Source: Pseudarthrobacter chlorophenolicus A6 (GTDB taxonomy: Bacteria > Actinomycetota > Actinomycetes > Actinomycetales > Micrococcaceae). From it: a stretch of DNA of 64,000 nucleotides. A program made the translations under genes and the position numbers. This document shows, piece after piece, positions 1 through 7,929 of the stretch (its first letter is position 1; every line of letters starts with the position of its first letter). Location: positions 3,389,209 through 3,453,208 of the forward strand of contig NC_011886.1 in NCBI RefSeq assembly GCF_000022025.1. The letters run 5' to 3'. The notes beneath the pieces are model-generated. The model had not been told where the DNA came from and did not search any database. It saw only the letters and a list, made by a program, of their open reading frames with translations.

Positions 1-693
1 GTCCCGCTCCATGTCCGCCCGGCCGGCGATCTGCCGGACGCCCAGCGCGGCGGCCACCTCACCGGTGGTGGGCCGGGCGATCTCCTCCAGCTCGGGTAGG
101 ACGTAGACGGGACGCTTGGAGGCCCCCGGCTTGATGGCGGCGGCGATGGCGTCGAGGTCGTCCGGGTCCGCCCGGTTCACGAGGATGGCCAGCAGCGAGC
201 ATTTCTCGGCGGCGAGTTCCTTGCGGGCAACCTCGACGGCGGCAGCGGCTTCCGCGACGGTCCGCCCCTTGGCGCCCACCACGGCCACGATGGGGGCAGC
301 GAGGTTGTTAGCCAGGCGCGCGTTGAGGTCGAATTCGACGGCGGCGTCCTGGCCCGTGAGGTCAGTCCCCTCCACGATCACCACGTCGCAGTGCCGGGCA
401 ATGTCGGCGAAGATCTCCACGCAGCGGGCGTCAATCTCTTCGCGCTGCCCCTCGGCCAGCAGCGTCCGGACCTCCTCGAAGGTGAGGCCGCCGCGGCAGC
501 GTTCATCCTCCAGGGCGAACCGGGATTTCATCAGCGTGACCATGGGATCCTCGCTGGCCACCGGGCCCTGGACCACGGGCTTGAAGAAGCCGATCCGGTC
601 CGCGTGCCGGTGCAGGGTGTCCGCCAGGCCGAGGGCCACAAGGGACTTGCCCGAGCCCGGGGTAGTTGCGCTGACGTAGATGCCTTTGGCCAT
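1..693 (-). CDS. pta: Phosphate acetyltransferase, N-terminal part (cut by window edge)
   Basis: Pta converts acetyl-CoA and phosphate to acetyl phosphate and CoA, usually paired with acetate kinase. The visible 231 residues start MAKGIYVSATTPGSGKS and form the BioD-like P-loop domain (Walker A near residues 10-17) found at the N-terminus of long-form Pta. The reading frame runs off the left edge without a stop, so the DRTGG and catalytic PTA_PTB domains must lie outside. The ATG at 693 is preceded on the minus strand by a GGGCGG ribosome site. A free-standing BioD-like protein is possible but less likely. The gene is divergent from paaI across a 283-bp spacer. Confidence 0.82.
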   Translation of the reverse strand, partial: MAKGIYVSATTPGSGKSLVALGLADTLHRHADRIGFFKPVVQGPVASEDPMVTLMKSRFALEDERCRGGLTFEEVRTLLAEGQREEIDARCVEIFADIARHCDVVIVEGTDLTGQDAAVEFDLNARLANNLAAPIVAVVGAKGRTVAEAAAAVEVARKELAAEKCSLLAILVNRADPDDLDAIAAAIKPGASKRPVYVLPELEEIARPTTGEVAAALGVRQIAGRADMERD

Positions 694-780
694 GGTCCGC
701 CCTTTGCTGTTCTTGCTGGTGCCGGTCCTCCCATCCTTGCACCTCCGGCGCCCCAAAGAACAAAGGTGCGTGCCGCCGTC

Positions 781-887
781 GTGCGTTCCTGCCCGGTTGC
801 TTTCCCTCCCACCCTGCGGCGCGCCGCGGACGATGGCGTGTCCCCCGCTTCGGCGCCCGGAGCCGCCAAGCAACTGGGCGGGAAGGC
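781..887. repeat. Intergenic palindromic element, copy A
   Basis: It opens with GTGCGTTCCTGCCC and closes with AACTGGGCGGGAAGGC, which are imperfect inverted repeats; the inner arms GTTGCTT and AAGCAAC also pair. A second element with the same ends lies at 20560-20655. It fills much of the spacer between pta and paaI. It could be a REP/MITE-like repeat or an RNA gene; no coding sense was seen. Confidence 0.45.
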
Positions 888-908
888 CCAGGCCGGGCGG
901 CTCCACCC

Positions 909-956
909 TTGACACCGGACCCCCTTATGGGATTACCTAATGAACATTCGGTAAAT
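909..956 (+). promoter_or_regulatory. paaI promoter with degenerate PaaR-type operator
   Basis: A perfect -35 TTGACA is at 909-914, with a weak -10 at about 932-938. The inverted repeat TTACC...GGTAA spans 933-954 (9 of 11 positions symmetric) and overlaps the -10. It is the most degenerate of four related sites in the window. Its position implies repression of paaI-paaK, probably by the TetR protein encoded at 2889. Confidence 0.55.
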
Positions 957-976
957 AAAGCTGGAGGCAATGACGC

Positions 977-1447
977 ATGGCTGAAGCAACACTCTCCGGG
1001 GCCACCCACCCCATCCTGGAAAACGACTATGCCTCCGAGTGGATGGGCATCGAGGTCCTGGCGCTCAGCGACGGCCACGCCACCATCCGGATGACCCTCC
1101 GGCAGGAAATGCTCAACGGCTTCGGCATGGCCCACGGCGGAATGATCTTCGCCTTCGGCGACACCGCCTTCGCCCTCGCGTGCAACCCGATCAGCCCCGC
1201 ACCCGGCGAGGAAAACACCATCACCGTTGCCTCCGGCGTGGACATCAATTTCCTCAAGCCGGCGTTCCGCGGCCAGGTCCTCACCGCTGTGGCAGACCGC
1301 CGTTCCAGCGCCGGGCGGAGCGGACTCTACGACATCCAGATCTTCGCCACCGACGCCCACACCCCCGGCGCAGCCCCCGCCACCAGCACCCCGGGCGAGC
1401 TCATCGCCGAGTTCCGCGGACGCAGCCGCACCATCCCCAAGAAGTAG
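977..1447 (+). CDS. paaI: PaaI hydroxyphenylacetyl-CoA thioesterase
   Basis: This 156-residue hotdog-fold thioesterase is thought to release CoA from dead-end intermediates of phenylacetyl-CoA breakdown in the cytoplasm. The stretch NGFGMAHGGMIFAFGDTAFA (about residues 49-68) is the PaaI signature, with the HGG loop and the Asp of the active site. Length matches the family (140-160). The ATG at 977 follows a GGAGG site. It is seven bases upstream of paaK and probably co-transcribed from the promoter at 909. A second, more divergent hotdog thioesterase is at 7930. Confidence 0.9.
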   Translation: MAEATLSGATHPILENDYASEWMGIEVLALSDGHATIRMTLRQEMLNGFGMAHGGMIFAFGDTAFALACNPISPAPGEENTITVASGVDINFLKPAFRGQVLTAVADRRSSAGRSGLYDIQIFATDAHTPGAAPATSTPGELIAEFRGRSRTIPKK

Positions 1448-1454
1448 GAAAACC

Positions 1455-2825
1455 ATGACCCTGCATGCCCCCGAAACCCCTGCCGCCCCCGTGGACACCG
1501 CAGCCACCGGCACCGACGCCGTCCTGGACCGCGAGGAAACCATCTCCCGCGACGAACTCGAGGCGCTCCAGCTCAGCCGCCTCCAGCACACCGTCTCCTA
1601 CGCCTACGATCGCGTGCCGCTGTACAAGCGCAAGTTCGACGAGGCCGGCATCCACCCGAACGACCTCCGCGAACTCAGCGACCTCGGCAATTTCCCCTTC
1701 ACCACCAAAGACGACCTGCGCGCCGAGTACCCCTTCGGCATGTTCGCGGTCCCGCAGAGCGAAGTAGCCCGCATCCACGCGAGCTCGGGCACCACGGGCC
1801 GGCCCACCGTCGTCGGCTACACCAAGCAGGACCTCGCCGACTGGGCCAAGCTCGTGGCCCGCAGCTTCCGCGCCTCCGGCATCCGCCCCGGCATGAAGGT
1901 CCACAACGCCTACGGCTACGGCCTGTTCACCGGCGGCCTGGGCGCGCACGCGGGCGCGGAGGCCCTGGGCTGCACCGTGATCCCCATGTCCGGCGGCCAG
2001 ACCGAACGGCAGATCCAGCTGATCCAGGACTTCAAGCCGGACGCCATCCTGGCCACGCCCACCTACCTGCTCACCATCGCCGACGCCATGGCGCACAAGG
2101 GGATCGACCCCGCCTCCACGAGCCTGAAGTTCGCCGTGCTCGGCGCCGAGCCGTGGACCCAGGAGATGCGGCACGAGCTCGAGGTCATGATGAACATCAA
2201 GGCCTGCGACATTTACGGCCTGTCCGAGGTGATGGGCCCGGGCGTGGCCGGCGAGGCCGTGGAGACGCAGGACGGCAGCCACATCTGGGAGGACCACTTC
2301 CGCCCCGAAATCATCGACCCCTTCAACCCCCTGGCGGGCAAGGAAAACGTCCTGCGCGACGGCGAACACGGCGAACTCGTCTTCACCTCGCTCACCAAGG
2401 AAGCCCTCCCGATCATCCGCTACCGCACCAAGGACCTCACCCGGCTCCTGCCCGGCACCGCCCGCCCGGCGCACCGCCGGATGGGCCGCATCACCGGCCG
2501 CAGCGACGACATGATCATTCTGCGCGGCGTGAACCTTTTCCCGTCCCAGATCGAGGAAATCGCCCTCCGCATCCCCGATCTCAGCCCGCACTTCCAGCTC
2601 GAGCTCACCCGCCCCGAGGGGCAGCGGATGGACCAGCTGACCGTCCGGATCGAGCGGCGGGACGCCGTCACCATTGAGCAGAGCACGACGGCGGCGCGCA
2701 CCTTGAAGGAGCAGATCAAGATCCACGTGGGTTCTTCGTGCACGGTGGACGTGGTGGATCCCGGCTCGCTGGAGCGCTCCAACGGCAAGCTTCGCCGCAT
2801 CTACGACATGCGGCCCAAGGGTTAG
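1455..2825 (+). CDS. paaK: Phenylacetate-CoA ligase
   Basis: PaaK activates phenylacetate to phenylacetyl-CoA with ATP, the entry step of the aerobic phenylacetate pathway. The 456-residue protein has the P-loop-like SSGTTGRPTVVGYT (about residue 110), the GLSEVMGPGV region and a C-terminal GRSDDMIILRGVNLFPSQIE typical of AMP-forming PaaK-type ligases. The frame is open further upstream to 1227 but that part overlaps paaI, so the ATG at 1455 (MTLHAPETP) is chosen. It sits directly after paaI and before the regulator gene. The ring epoxidase genes paaABCDE are not in this window. Confidence 0.95.
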   Translation: MTLHAPETPAAPVDTAATGTDAVLDREETISRDELEALQLSRLQHTVSYAYDRVPLYKRKFDEAGIHPNDLRELSDLGNFPFTTKDDLRAEYPFGMFAVPQSEVARIHASSGTTGRPTVVGYTKQDLADWAKLVARSFRASGIRPGMKVHNAYGYGLFTGGLGAHAGAEALGCTVIPMSGGQTERQIQLIQDFKPDAILATPTYLLTIADAMAHKGIDPASTSLKFAVLGAEPWTQEMRHELEVMMNIKACDIYGLSEVMGPGVAGEAVETQDGSHIWEDHFRPEIIDPFNPLAGKENVLRDGEHGELVFTSLTKEALPIIRYRTKDLTRLLPGTARPAHRRMGRITGRSDDMIILRGVNLFPSQIEEIALRIPDLSPHFQLELTRPEGQRMDQLTVRIERRDAVTIEQSTTAARTLKEQIKIHVGSSCTVDVVDPGSLERSNGKLRRIYDMRPKG

Positions 2826-2856
2826 ACGGAGCCGGCAGGCCCGGGCTCCGGTCCGG

Positions 2857-2880
2857 GCTGACCGACCGTTCGTGAGAAAC
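2857..2880 (+). promoter_or_regulatory. PaaR-type operator upstream of the TetR gene
   Basis: The segment CTGACCGACCGTTCGTGAG shares the core ACCGACCGTTCG with the site at 17045 and the left arm CTGACCG with the site at 7864. The right arm is one base short of a full CGGT arm. It ends eight bases before the ATG of the TetR gene, so autoregulation is likely. Confidence 0.6.
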
Positions 2881-2888
2881 TAGCCACT

Positions 2889-3533
2889 ATGCCCAGCCAG
2901 ACCACCAGCACCAACGGCGCAGCCGCCAACGGATCAGCCAAGCGCGGCCGCCCCGGCTACGACCAGCAATCGGTGCTGCGCATCGCCGTCGACGTCTTCA
3001 ACCGCCACGGGTACGACGCGACGTCCATGGGGATCCTCGCGGACAACCTGGGCATCTCCAAGTCCGCCATCTACCACCACGTTCCATCCAAGGGCGACCT
3101 GCTGAAGCTCGCCCTGGACCACGCACTGGGCGGGCTGGAGTCCATCCTGGAACAGCCCGAGGCCACCGCCGGCGCCGCCGACGCCCGGCTGGAGTTCGTG
3201 CTGCGGCGCACCGTGGCGGTCCTCGTGGAACGCCTGCCGTTCGTCACCCTGTTGCTGAGGCTTCGGGGCAACACGGAGATCGAGCGGGACGCGCTTGAAC
3301 GCCGGCGCACGTTCGACCACAGGGTGGCCGCCTTGATTTCCGCCGCCCGGGACGAGGGTTCGCTGCGCCAGGATATTGACCCGCGCACGGTTACCCGCCT
3401 GCTGTTCGGCATGATCAACTCGATCGTGGAGTGGTACAAGCCGGGCGGTTCCCTCTCGCCCCAGAGGCTCGCCGACGACGTCATCACCATGGCATTCGAC
3501 GGCCTGCACGGGAACGCCTCCCCCACCGCCTGA
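2889..3533 (+). CDS. paaR: TetR-family regulator, probable PaaR
   Basis: The 214-residue protein has a TetR HTH at about residues 25-65 (ILADNLGISKSAIYHHVPSK is typical) and an all-helical ligand domain behind it. It directly follows paaK, and an operator overlaps its own promoter. Related operators lie before paaI, between paaZ and the second thioesterase, and before the thiolase operon. The simplest reading is a phenylacetyl-CoA-responsive repressor like corynebacterial PaaR. The N-terminal 20 residues are Ser/Thr/Ala-rich and probably disordered. There is no clear ribosome site; a start near the transcript 5' end is possible. Confidence 0.82.
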   Translation: MPSQTTSTNGAAANGSAKRGRPGYDQQSVLRIAVDVFNRHGYDATSMGILADNLGISKSAIYHHVPSKGDLLKLALDHALGGLESILEQPEATAGAADARLEFVLRRTVAVLVERLPFVTLLLRLRGNTEIERDALERRRTFDHRVAALISAARDEGSLRQDIDPRTVTRLLFGMINSIVEWYKPGGSLSPQRLADDVITMAFDGLHGNASPTA

Positions 3534-3649
3534 CCCAGCGGGCATCGCCCCGGCCTGACGCACCCCAGCAAGTGATAAGGGTGCTTGGTATTTTCTCCGC
3601 TTGACGGCTACGGTGGTAGAAAGCCACTGATTACAGGGAGGTAGGGAAG

Positions 3650-3955
3650 ATGAGCACCCACAAGGAAGAGCCCGACGCAGGATTCATCGTTCCGGATCCG
3701 TCGAAGCTCCGGGAAGACATCCCCGGCGATGCCGGCGACGAGGCCAACGCCATTCGCTTCAGCGAGGAGCAGGCCCTGATCGAGGAGCAGGCCCACGGCA
3801 TCCGGCCGGACACCTACAGCGTCCCCGCCGGCGGCCCCACCATGGACGAGGCCCGGGGCAACATGGACCTCTCCGACCGCAGCGAGTCCGGCAAGGGCAC
3901 GGGGCGCGAGGATGACAGCAGCGACGACGGGCTGCACGGCGGCGCCGAGTCCTGA
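3650..3955 (+). CDS. Small acidic hypothetical protein
   Basis: 101 residues, rich in Asp, Glu, Gly and Ser, with no membrane segment, signal peptide or Cys. It is likely soluble and largely disordered, and I do not recognise the family. The start is well supported by GGGAGGTAGGGAAG before the ATG. A possible promoter is TTGGTA (3585) with TACGGT (3609). It is followed by a strong terminator at 4009 and so appears to be a single-gene unit. Confidence 0.72.
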   Translation: MSTHKEEPDAGFIVPDPSKLREDIPGDAGDEANAIRFSEEQALIEEQAHGIRPDTYSVPAGGPTMDEARGNMDLSDRSESGKGTGREDDSSDDGLHGGAES

Positions 3956-4008
3956 CGGACGCGTAACCGGCGCAGCCCTGCACGGAGCGCGCGCAGCATA
4001 GCCACCCG

Positions 4009-4050
4009 GCCCCGCGATGGGCAGCACTGCCCATCGCGGGGCTTTCTGTT
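4009..4050 (+). terminator. Intrinsic terminator
   Basis: A perfect 15-bp stem (4009-4023 with 4028-4042, loop GCAC) is followed by TTTCTGTT. It ends the unit of the small acidic protein. Confidence 0.85.
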
Positions 4051-4167
4051 GCGCCTTATGGTTGAACCAGTCCACCCGGCGCCGCCGAAACTGCTCAGCA
4101 CGCTTACGGTGCAATAAATCCATACGTTATAGTTACCGTGTTCGCATCACATCTTCAGGGGGAAATC

Positions 4168-4917
4168 ATGATCCGGAACCACACTTCTTCGCGCCCATTT
4201 ATTGCCCTGGGCGTCGCCGCCGTCCTGGGCCTTGGCCTGTCCGCCTGTGCAGCGGAGGCGCCTGCGGCCTCAGAAACCCAGCCGTCAACGGAAGCGACCA
4301 CCGCTGCTTCGGCGTCACCCAGCAGCTCCGCCAGCGCGTCAGCCAGCGCTTCTGCTGCCGCCCCGGCCGGTGCCTCCGGAACGGCCAAGGACCTTACGGC
4401 TCCCGGGACAAAGCTCGGCCTGGGCGAAAAGGCAGTCACCCACACCAACACGGGCAAGGATCCGGCTGACGCCAAGTACACCGAAGCCACCTACACCACC
4501 AGCGTCACCAAGATCACCGCGGGAACCGAGGCCGATCTCGCCGCCTTGAAGGATGCCGCGAAGTTCGCCGGTCAGACGCCGTACTACGTCTTTACCGAAC
4601 ACACCCTGGACAGCCTGAGCAAGCCCTCCGCAGGCATCAGCGAGCCACGCCTGAACGCCCAGCTGAAGGATGGGACGGATGCCCAGAAGCTGATCATCCT
4701 CGGCTCCCTGGACCAGTGCCCCACCAAGCGGTTTGAGACCACGGGTTCGAGTGACAACCTGAGCTACAAGGTAGGCAGCACCATGACCTCGTGCCAGGTC
4801 TTCCTTGCTCCCGCCGGCGACGAGATCGTCTCCGCTGACTACGCCGATTCCGGCTTCAGCTACGCAAGCTCCAGCGACAACCCGTACCGCAAGAACCCGA
4901 TCGTCTGGTCCAAGTAG
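4168..4917 (+). CDS. Secreted lipoprotein, unknown function
   Basis: The 249-residue product has a lipoprotein signal: a basic start MIRNHTSSR, a hydrophobic stretch and lipobox LSAC near residue 25. A Ser/Ala/Thr linker of about 45 residues follows, as in wall-spanning lipoproteins of actinobacteria, and then a mature domain of about 170 residues with a Cys pair. The mature part recalls DUF4352-like or MPT63-like extracellular beta-sandwich proteins, but I cannot assign it. ATG 4168 is preferred over the ATG at 4138 because AGGGGGA lies just upstream and it gives a proper signal peptide. A terminator follows at 4959. Confidence 0.78.
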   Translation: MIRNHTSSRPFIALGVAAVLGLGLSACAAEAPAASETQPSTEATTAASASPSSSASASASASAAAPAGASGTAKDLTAPGTKLGLGEKAVTHTNTGKDPADAKYTEATYTTSVTKITAGTEADLAALKDAAKFAGQTPYYVFTEHTLDSLSKPSAGISEPRLNAQLKDGTDAQKLIILGSLDQCPTKRFETTGSSDNLSYKVGSTMTSCQVFLAPAGDEIVSADYADSGFSYASSSDNPYRKNPIVWSK

Positions 4918-4958
4918 GGACCGGCCCGGCCCGCCAGCAGGCCGGGCGGGAAACCGAC

Positions 4959-5000
4959 GCAGGGGCGCCCCGATCCGACCGGAGCGCCCCTGCTGCTGTT
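4959..5000. terminator. Terminator between convergent genes
   Basis: GCAGGGGCGC (4959-4968) pairs perfectly with GCGCCCCTGC (4984-4993), followed by TGCTGTT on the plus strand. It separates the lipoprotein gene from the convergent VOC gene and may act in both directions. Confidence 0.75.
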
Positions 5001-5008
5001 AATGCTTC

Positions 5009-5416
5009 CTAGACCTGGTAGTCCGGCTGGCCGTTCAGCCGCTCGTGGACGCAGAGGATGTTGTGCTCGGTGTCCATGAACCACGCGCACTTTTCCGAGC
5101 CGGTGGTGCAGATGTGGTTTTCGGTCCGAAGATTGGGCAGGTCGTAATCCTGGAACCGCACGCCCATGGCTTCCATGTCCCGGACGGTCCGTTCGATGTC
5201 CGTCACCTCGAAGCTCAAGGCCGTGTGCTCGGAATGCTTGCCGTCCGAAACCGGCATCAGCTGCAGCATCGGGCCGCCGTCGGTGCCGAGTAATTCGCTT
5301 CCATCGTCTGTCATTCCGCGGTGCGGGAGTCCGAGTTTCCCGGTGTAGAAACTGCGGGCGCGGGCTGCGTCATCGACCGGCAGGATGGTTGTGGCTGTGC
5401 TCATTTTGAGGGTCAT
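5009..5416 (-). CDS. VOC (glyoxalase/bleomycin resistance) family protein
   Basis: The 135-residue protein has the two beta-alpha-beta-beta-beta modules of the vicinal-oxygen-chelate fold: TTILPVDDAARARSFYTGKLG at the N-terminus and FMDTEHNILCVHE at the C-terminus, where the Glu is the usual metal ligand. Substrate cannot be read from the sequence; members range from lyases to antibiotic-binding proteins. Start ATG 5416 is preceded by AGGAGGTGGCCAC, an unusually strong ribosome site, which favours it over the internal ATG at 5404. It is single, converging on the lipoprotein gene. Confidence 0.82.
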   Translation of the reverse strand: MTLKMSTATTILPVDDAARARSFYTGKLGLPHRGMTDDGSELLGTDGGPMLQLMPVSDGKHSEHTALSFEVTDIERTVRDMEAMGVRFQDYDLPNLRTENHICTTGSEKCAWFMDTEHNILCVHERLNGQPDYQV

Positions 5417-5532
5417 GTGGCCACCTCCTACGAGGCAGAATTTTACGCTTCCGCACCCGGAAAAGGACCCGGCAGCAACCCCCTATCCTTCCGCCCCACA
5501 CCCCCGTCCCGCTTCTGCCCGCCCAAACCCCC

Positions 5533-5596
5533 GCTCTCTTGTGGCGGTTAAAAACCGAACCCCAGCTCACTTGTGGCGGCTAAAAGCCGAACGCCA
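5533..5596. repeat. Two tandem 32-bp hairpin units with compensatory changes
   Basis: Unit 1 (5533-5564) and unit 2 (5565-5596) align without gaps. Unit 1 contains CGGTT-AAA-AACCG and unit 2 contains CGGCT-AAA-AGCCG, so the T-to-C change in one arm is matched by A-to-G in the other. The third copy is cut short and runs into the terminator hairpin of paaZ. Confidence 0.7.
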
Positions 5597-5623
5597 GCTC
5601 ACCTGGGTGAGCTGGCGTTCGGC
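5586..5623 (-). terminator. paaZ terminator
   Basis: A perfect 18-bp stem (5586-5603 with 5606-5623, two-base loop). On the minus strand it is followed by TTTTAGCC. It lies about 70 bp past the paaZ stop and its arm overlaps the repeat units. Confidence 0.8.
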
Positions 5624-5634
5624 GGTAAGACACT

Positions 5635-5684
5635 ACGAGTGAGCGCGCGTCGCAGGGGAAGCGACCACGAGTGAGCGCGCGTCG
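5635..5684. repeat. 18-bp direct repeat
   Basis: ACGAGTGAGCGCGCGTCG occurs at 5635-5652 and again at 5667-5684, 32 bp apart, the same spacing as the neighbouring hairpin units. It lies between the paaZ stop and its terminator. Confidence 0.7.
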
Positions 5685-5694
5685 AGGAGGGCGG

Positions 5695-7803
5695 TTACTT
5701 TTCGACGAGGGTGAGGACGTCGTAGGTGGCCACGATCTCGTCGTCTTGGTTGGTGAGGACGGCGTCCCAGGCCACCTCGCCGTATTCGTCGGTCTCACGC
5801 GGGGTGATCTTCTTGGCAGTGAGGGTCACCCGGATGGAGTCGCCGGCGGCAACAGGCGTGATGAAGCGCAGGTTCTCGAGGCCGTAGTTGGCCAGGACAG
5901 GGCCCGGCGCGGGCTCCACGAACAGCCCCGCACCCCAGGCCAGCAGGAGGTAGCCGTGCGCCACGATGCCCGGGAAGAACGGGTTGGCCTCGGCAGCTTC
6001 CTGGTTGGTGTGGGCGTAGAAGGTGTCCCCGGTGGTGTTGGCGAACGCCGTGATGTCCTCCAGGGTGACCTGCCGCAGGTCCGAGCGGACGGCGTCACCG
6101 ATGCGCAGGGTCTCCAGGTGCTTGCGGAACGGGTGCGTCCCCTCGGTGTCCACCGTGAAGTTGCGGTCCGCCCCGGTATGCCAGACGCCGGTGACGGCAG
6201 TAAGCATGTTGGGCGAGCCCTGGATGGCGGTGCGCTGCATGTGGTGCAGGACGGAGCGGATGCCGCCCAGTTCCTCGCCGCCGCCGGCGCGGCCCGGGCC
6301 GCCGTGGACCAGGTGCGGCACGGGTGAGCCATGGCCGGTTGAGGTGCGGGCGTCTTCCCTGTTCAGCATAAGGACGCGGCCGTGGTGCGCGGCAATGCCG
6401 GTCACCAGTTCACGCGCCACGTCGGGATCGTTGGTGCACACTGAGGCCACCAGCGAACCGCCACCGCGGGCGGCAAGCCGGACGGCGTCGGCAAGGTCCG
6501 CGTAACCCACCACGGAGGAAACCGGGCCGAAGGCTTCCAGCGAGTGCAGCGCCTCGGCTTCAGGGTTGCCCCAGTTGAGCACCACGGGGGCCATGAACGC
6601 GCCGGCGTCCACCACGCCGGTGGTGCCGTCGGCGGAGGTGACCGACGGCGAATCGAGGGTTCCGTACGCAAGCTCACCGCCGGCGTCGAGCATGGACTGC
6701 ACGGCCGCCCGGACGTCCTCCAGCTGTTCCACGGACGCCAGCGCGCCCATGGTGACGCCTTCGGCGCGCGGATCGCCCACCACCACGCGCTCCTGGATGC
6801 GCTTGCCGATGGCGGCGGACACCGCGGGCACCAGCTCCTGCGGGACGATGGCGCGGCGGATGGCGGTGCACTTCTGGCCCGCTTTGACGGTCATCTCGGT
6901 GACCACGGACTTGACGAAGGCCTCGAATTCCGGAGTGCCTTCCACCGCGTCGGGGCCGAGGATGGCGGCGTTGAGGGAGTCGGTTTCGGAGGTGAACCTC
7001 ACGCCCCCTTCCACCACGTTCGGGTGCGCCTTCAGGGACTTGGCGGTGGCGGCGGATCCGGTGAAGGACACCAGGTCCCGGTAGTCCAGCACGTCCAGCA
7101 GCCCGCGGACCGAACCGGAGACCAGCTGCAGCGATCCCTTGGGCAAGATGTTGGACTCCACAATGGCCTTCACCACGGCAGCGGCAACGTAGCCGGTGGG
7201 GGTGGCGGGCTTGACGATGGTGGGCACACCGGCGATGAACGCGGGGGCAAACTTCTCCAGCATGCCCCACACCGGGAAGTTGAAGGCGTTGATCTGCACT
7301 GCGACGCCGGGAATGCGGGTGTAGATGTGTTCACCGGCGAAGGACCCGTCCTTGGACAGCACCTCCATGGGCCCGTCCACCACCACCTGCGAGTTGGGCA
7401 GTTCGCGCCGGCCTTTGGACCCGAAGGTGAAGAGCACGCCGATGCCGCCGTCGATGTCCACCATCGAATCGATCTTGGTTGCGCCGGTCTGGTAGGAGAA
7501 GCCATAGAAGTGTTCACGCCGGGCGTTCAGGTACTGCGCCAGCTCCTTGAGCTTGAGGGCGCGCTGGTGGAAGGTCAGCTTGCCCAGCTCGGCCTGGCCG
7601 GTGGTCCGGCCGAATTCGACGGCCGCCGCCAGGTCAAGTCCCTCGGTGCTCACCTTCGCCAGGAGCTCGCCCGTGCTGGCGTCGCGGACCGGGGTGGCAG
7701 CGGCGGAGCCGGTTTCGGGCGTCCACCAGGAGTCCATAATGAAGCTGGGCACCGTCTCCACGGTATCGAGCGTGGCGTGGGGCGCTGTGGCAGTGGTGGT
7801 CAT
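5695..7803 (-). CDS. paaZ: PaaZ: aldehyde dehydrogenase / oxepin-CoA hydrolase fusion
   Basis: PaaZ opens the oxepin-CoA ring and oxidises the resulting semialdehyde to 3-oxo-5,6-dehydrosuberyl-CoA. The 702-residue protein is the complete two-domain form. Residues 1-520 are an aldehyde dehydrogenase with Glu273 (FTSETDS) and catalytic Cys312 (KAGQKCTAIRR). From about 555 to 702 is a MaoC-like hotdog hydratase with the GDTFYAHTN and GIVAHGYLL motifs. Length agrees with E. coli PaaZ (681). It is divergent from a thioesterase gene with a PaaR-type operator between them, and is followed by a strong terminator. The rest of the pathway (paaABCDE) must be elsewhere. Confidence 0.95.
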   Translation of the reverse strand: MTTTATAPHATLDTVETVPSFIMDSWWTPETGSAAATPVRDASTGELLAKVSTEGLDLAAAVEFGRTTGQAELGKLTFHQRALKLKELAQYLNARREHFYGFSYQTGATKIDSMVDIDGGIGVLFTFGSKGRRELPNSQVVVDGPMEVLSKDGSFAGEHIYTRIPGVAVQINAFNFPVWGMLEKFAPAFIAGVPTIVKPATPTGYVAAAVVKAIVESNILPKGSLQLVSGSVRGLLDVLDYRDLVSFTGSAATAKSLKAHPNVVEGGVRFTSETDSLNAAILGPDAVEGTPEFEAFVKSVVTEMTVKAGQKCTAIRRAIVPQELVPAVSAAIGKRIQERVVVGDPRAEGVTMGALASVEQLEDVRAAVQSMLDAGGELAYGTLDSPSVTSADGTTGVVDAGAFMAPVVLNWGNPEAEALHSLEAFGPVSSVVGYADLADAVRLAARGGGSLVASVCTNDPDVARELVTGIAAHHGRVLMLNREDARTSTGHGSPVPHLVHGGPGRAGGGEELGGIRSVLHHMQRTAIQGSPNMLTAVTGVWHTGADRNFTVDTEGTHPFRKHLETLRIGDAVRSDLRQVTLEDITAFANTTGDTFYAHTNQEAAEANPFFPGIVAHGYLLLAWGAGLFVEPAPGPVLANYGLENLRFITPVAAGDSIRVTLTAKKITPRETDEYGEVAWDAVLTNQDDEIVATYDVLTLVEK

Positions 7804-7861
7804 CGTTGACGGGTCCTTCCAACCAAGGGGGCAGACAAACGGGCAGCGGATACAGCAATGA

Positions 7862-7885
7862 TTACTGACCGTCCGTTCGGTAATA
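7862..7885. promoter_or_regulatory. PaaR-type operator between paaZ and the thioesterase gene
   Basis: This is the best copy in the window: ACTGACCG...CGGTAA with the ACCG/CGGT arms separated by six bases. It agrees closely with the corynebacterial PaaR motif as I remember it. It overlaps TAATAT (7881-7886), a plausible -10 for the rightward gene, and could control both directions. Confidence 0.75.
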
Positions 7886-7929
7886 TAAGTACCATACAGG
7901 AATGTCCCCGAAGCGCACTAGGAGAGCAC

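Noticed and set aside
503..1591. 362-residue minus-strand frame opposite paaI and the spacer
   Set aside because: It is antisense to paaI and overlaps the promoter region; no protein motif.
2839..2858. Terminator hairpin after paaK
   Set aside because: GCCCGG/CCGGGC pair over 6 bp only, without a U-tract, and the segment overlaps the next operator region.
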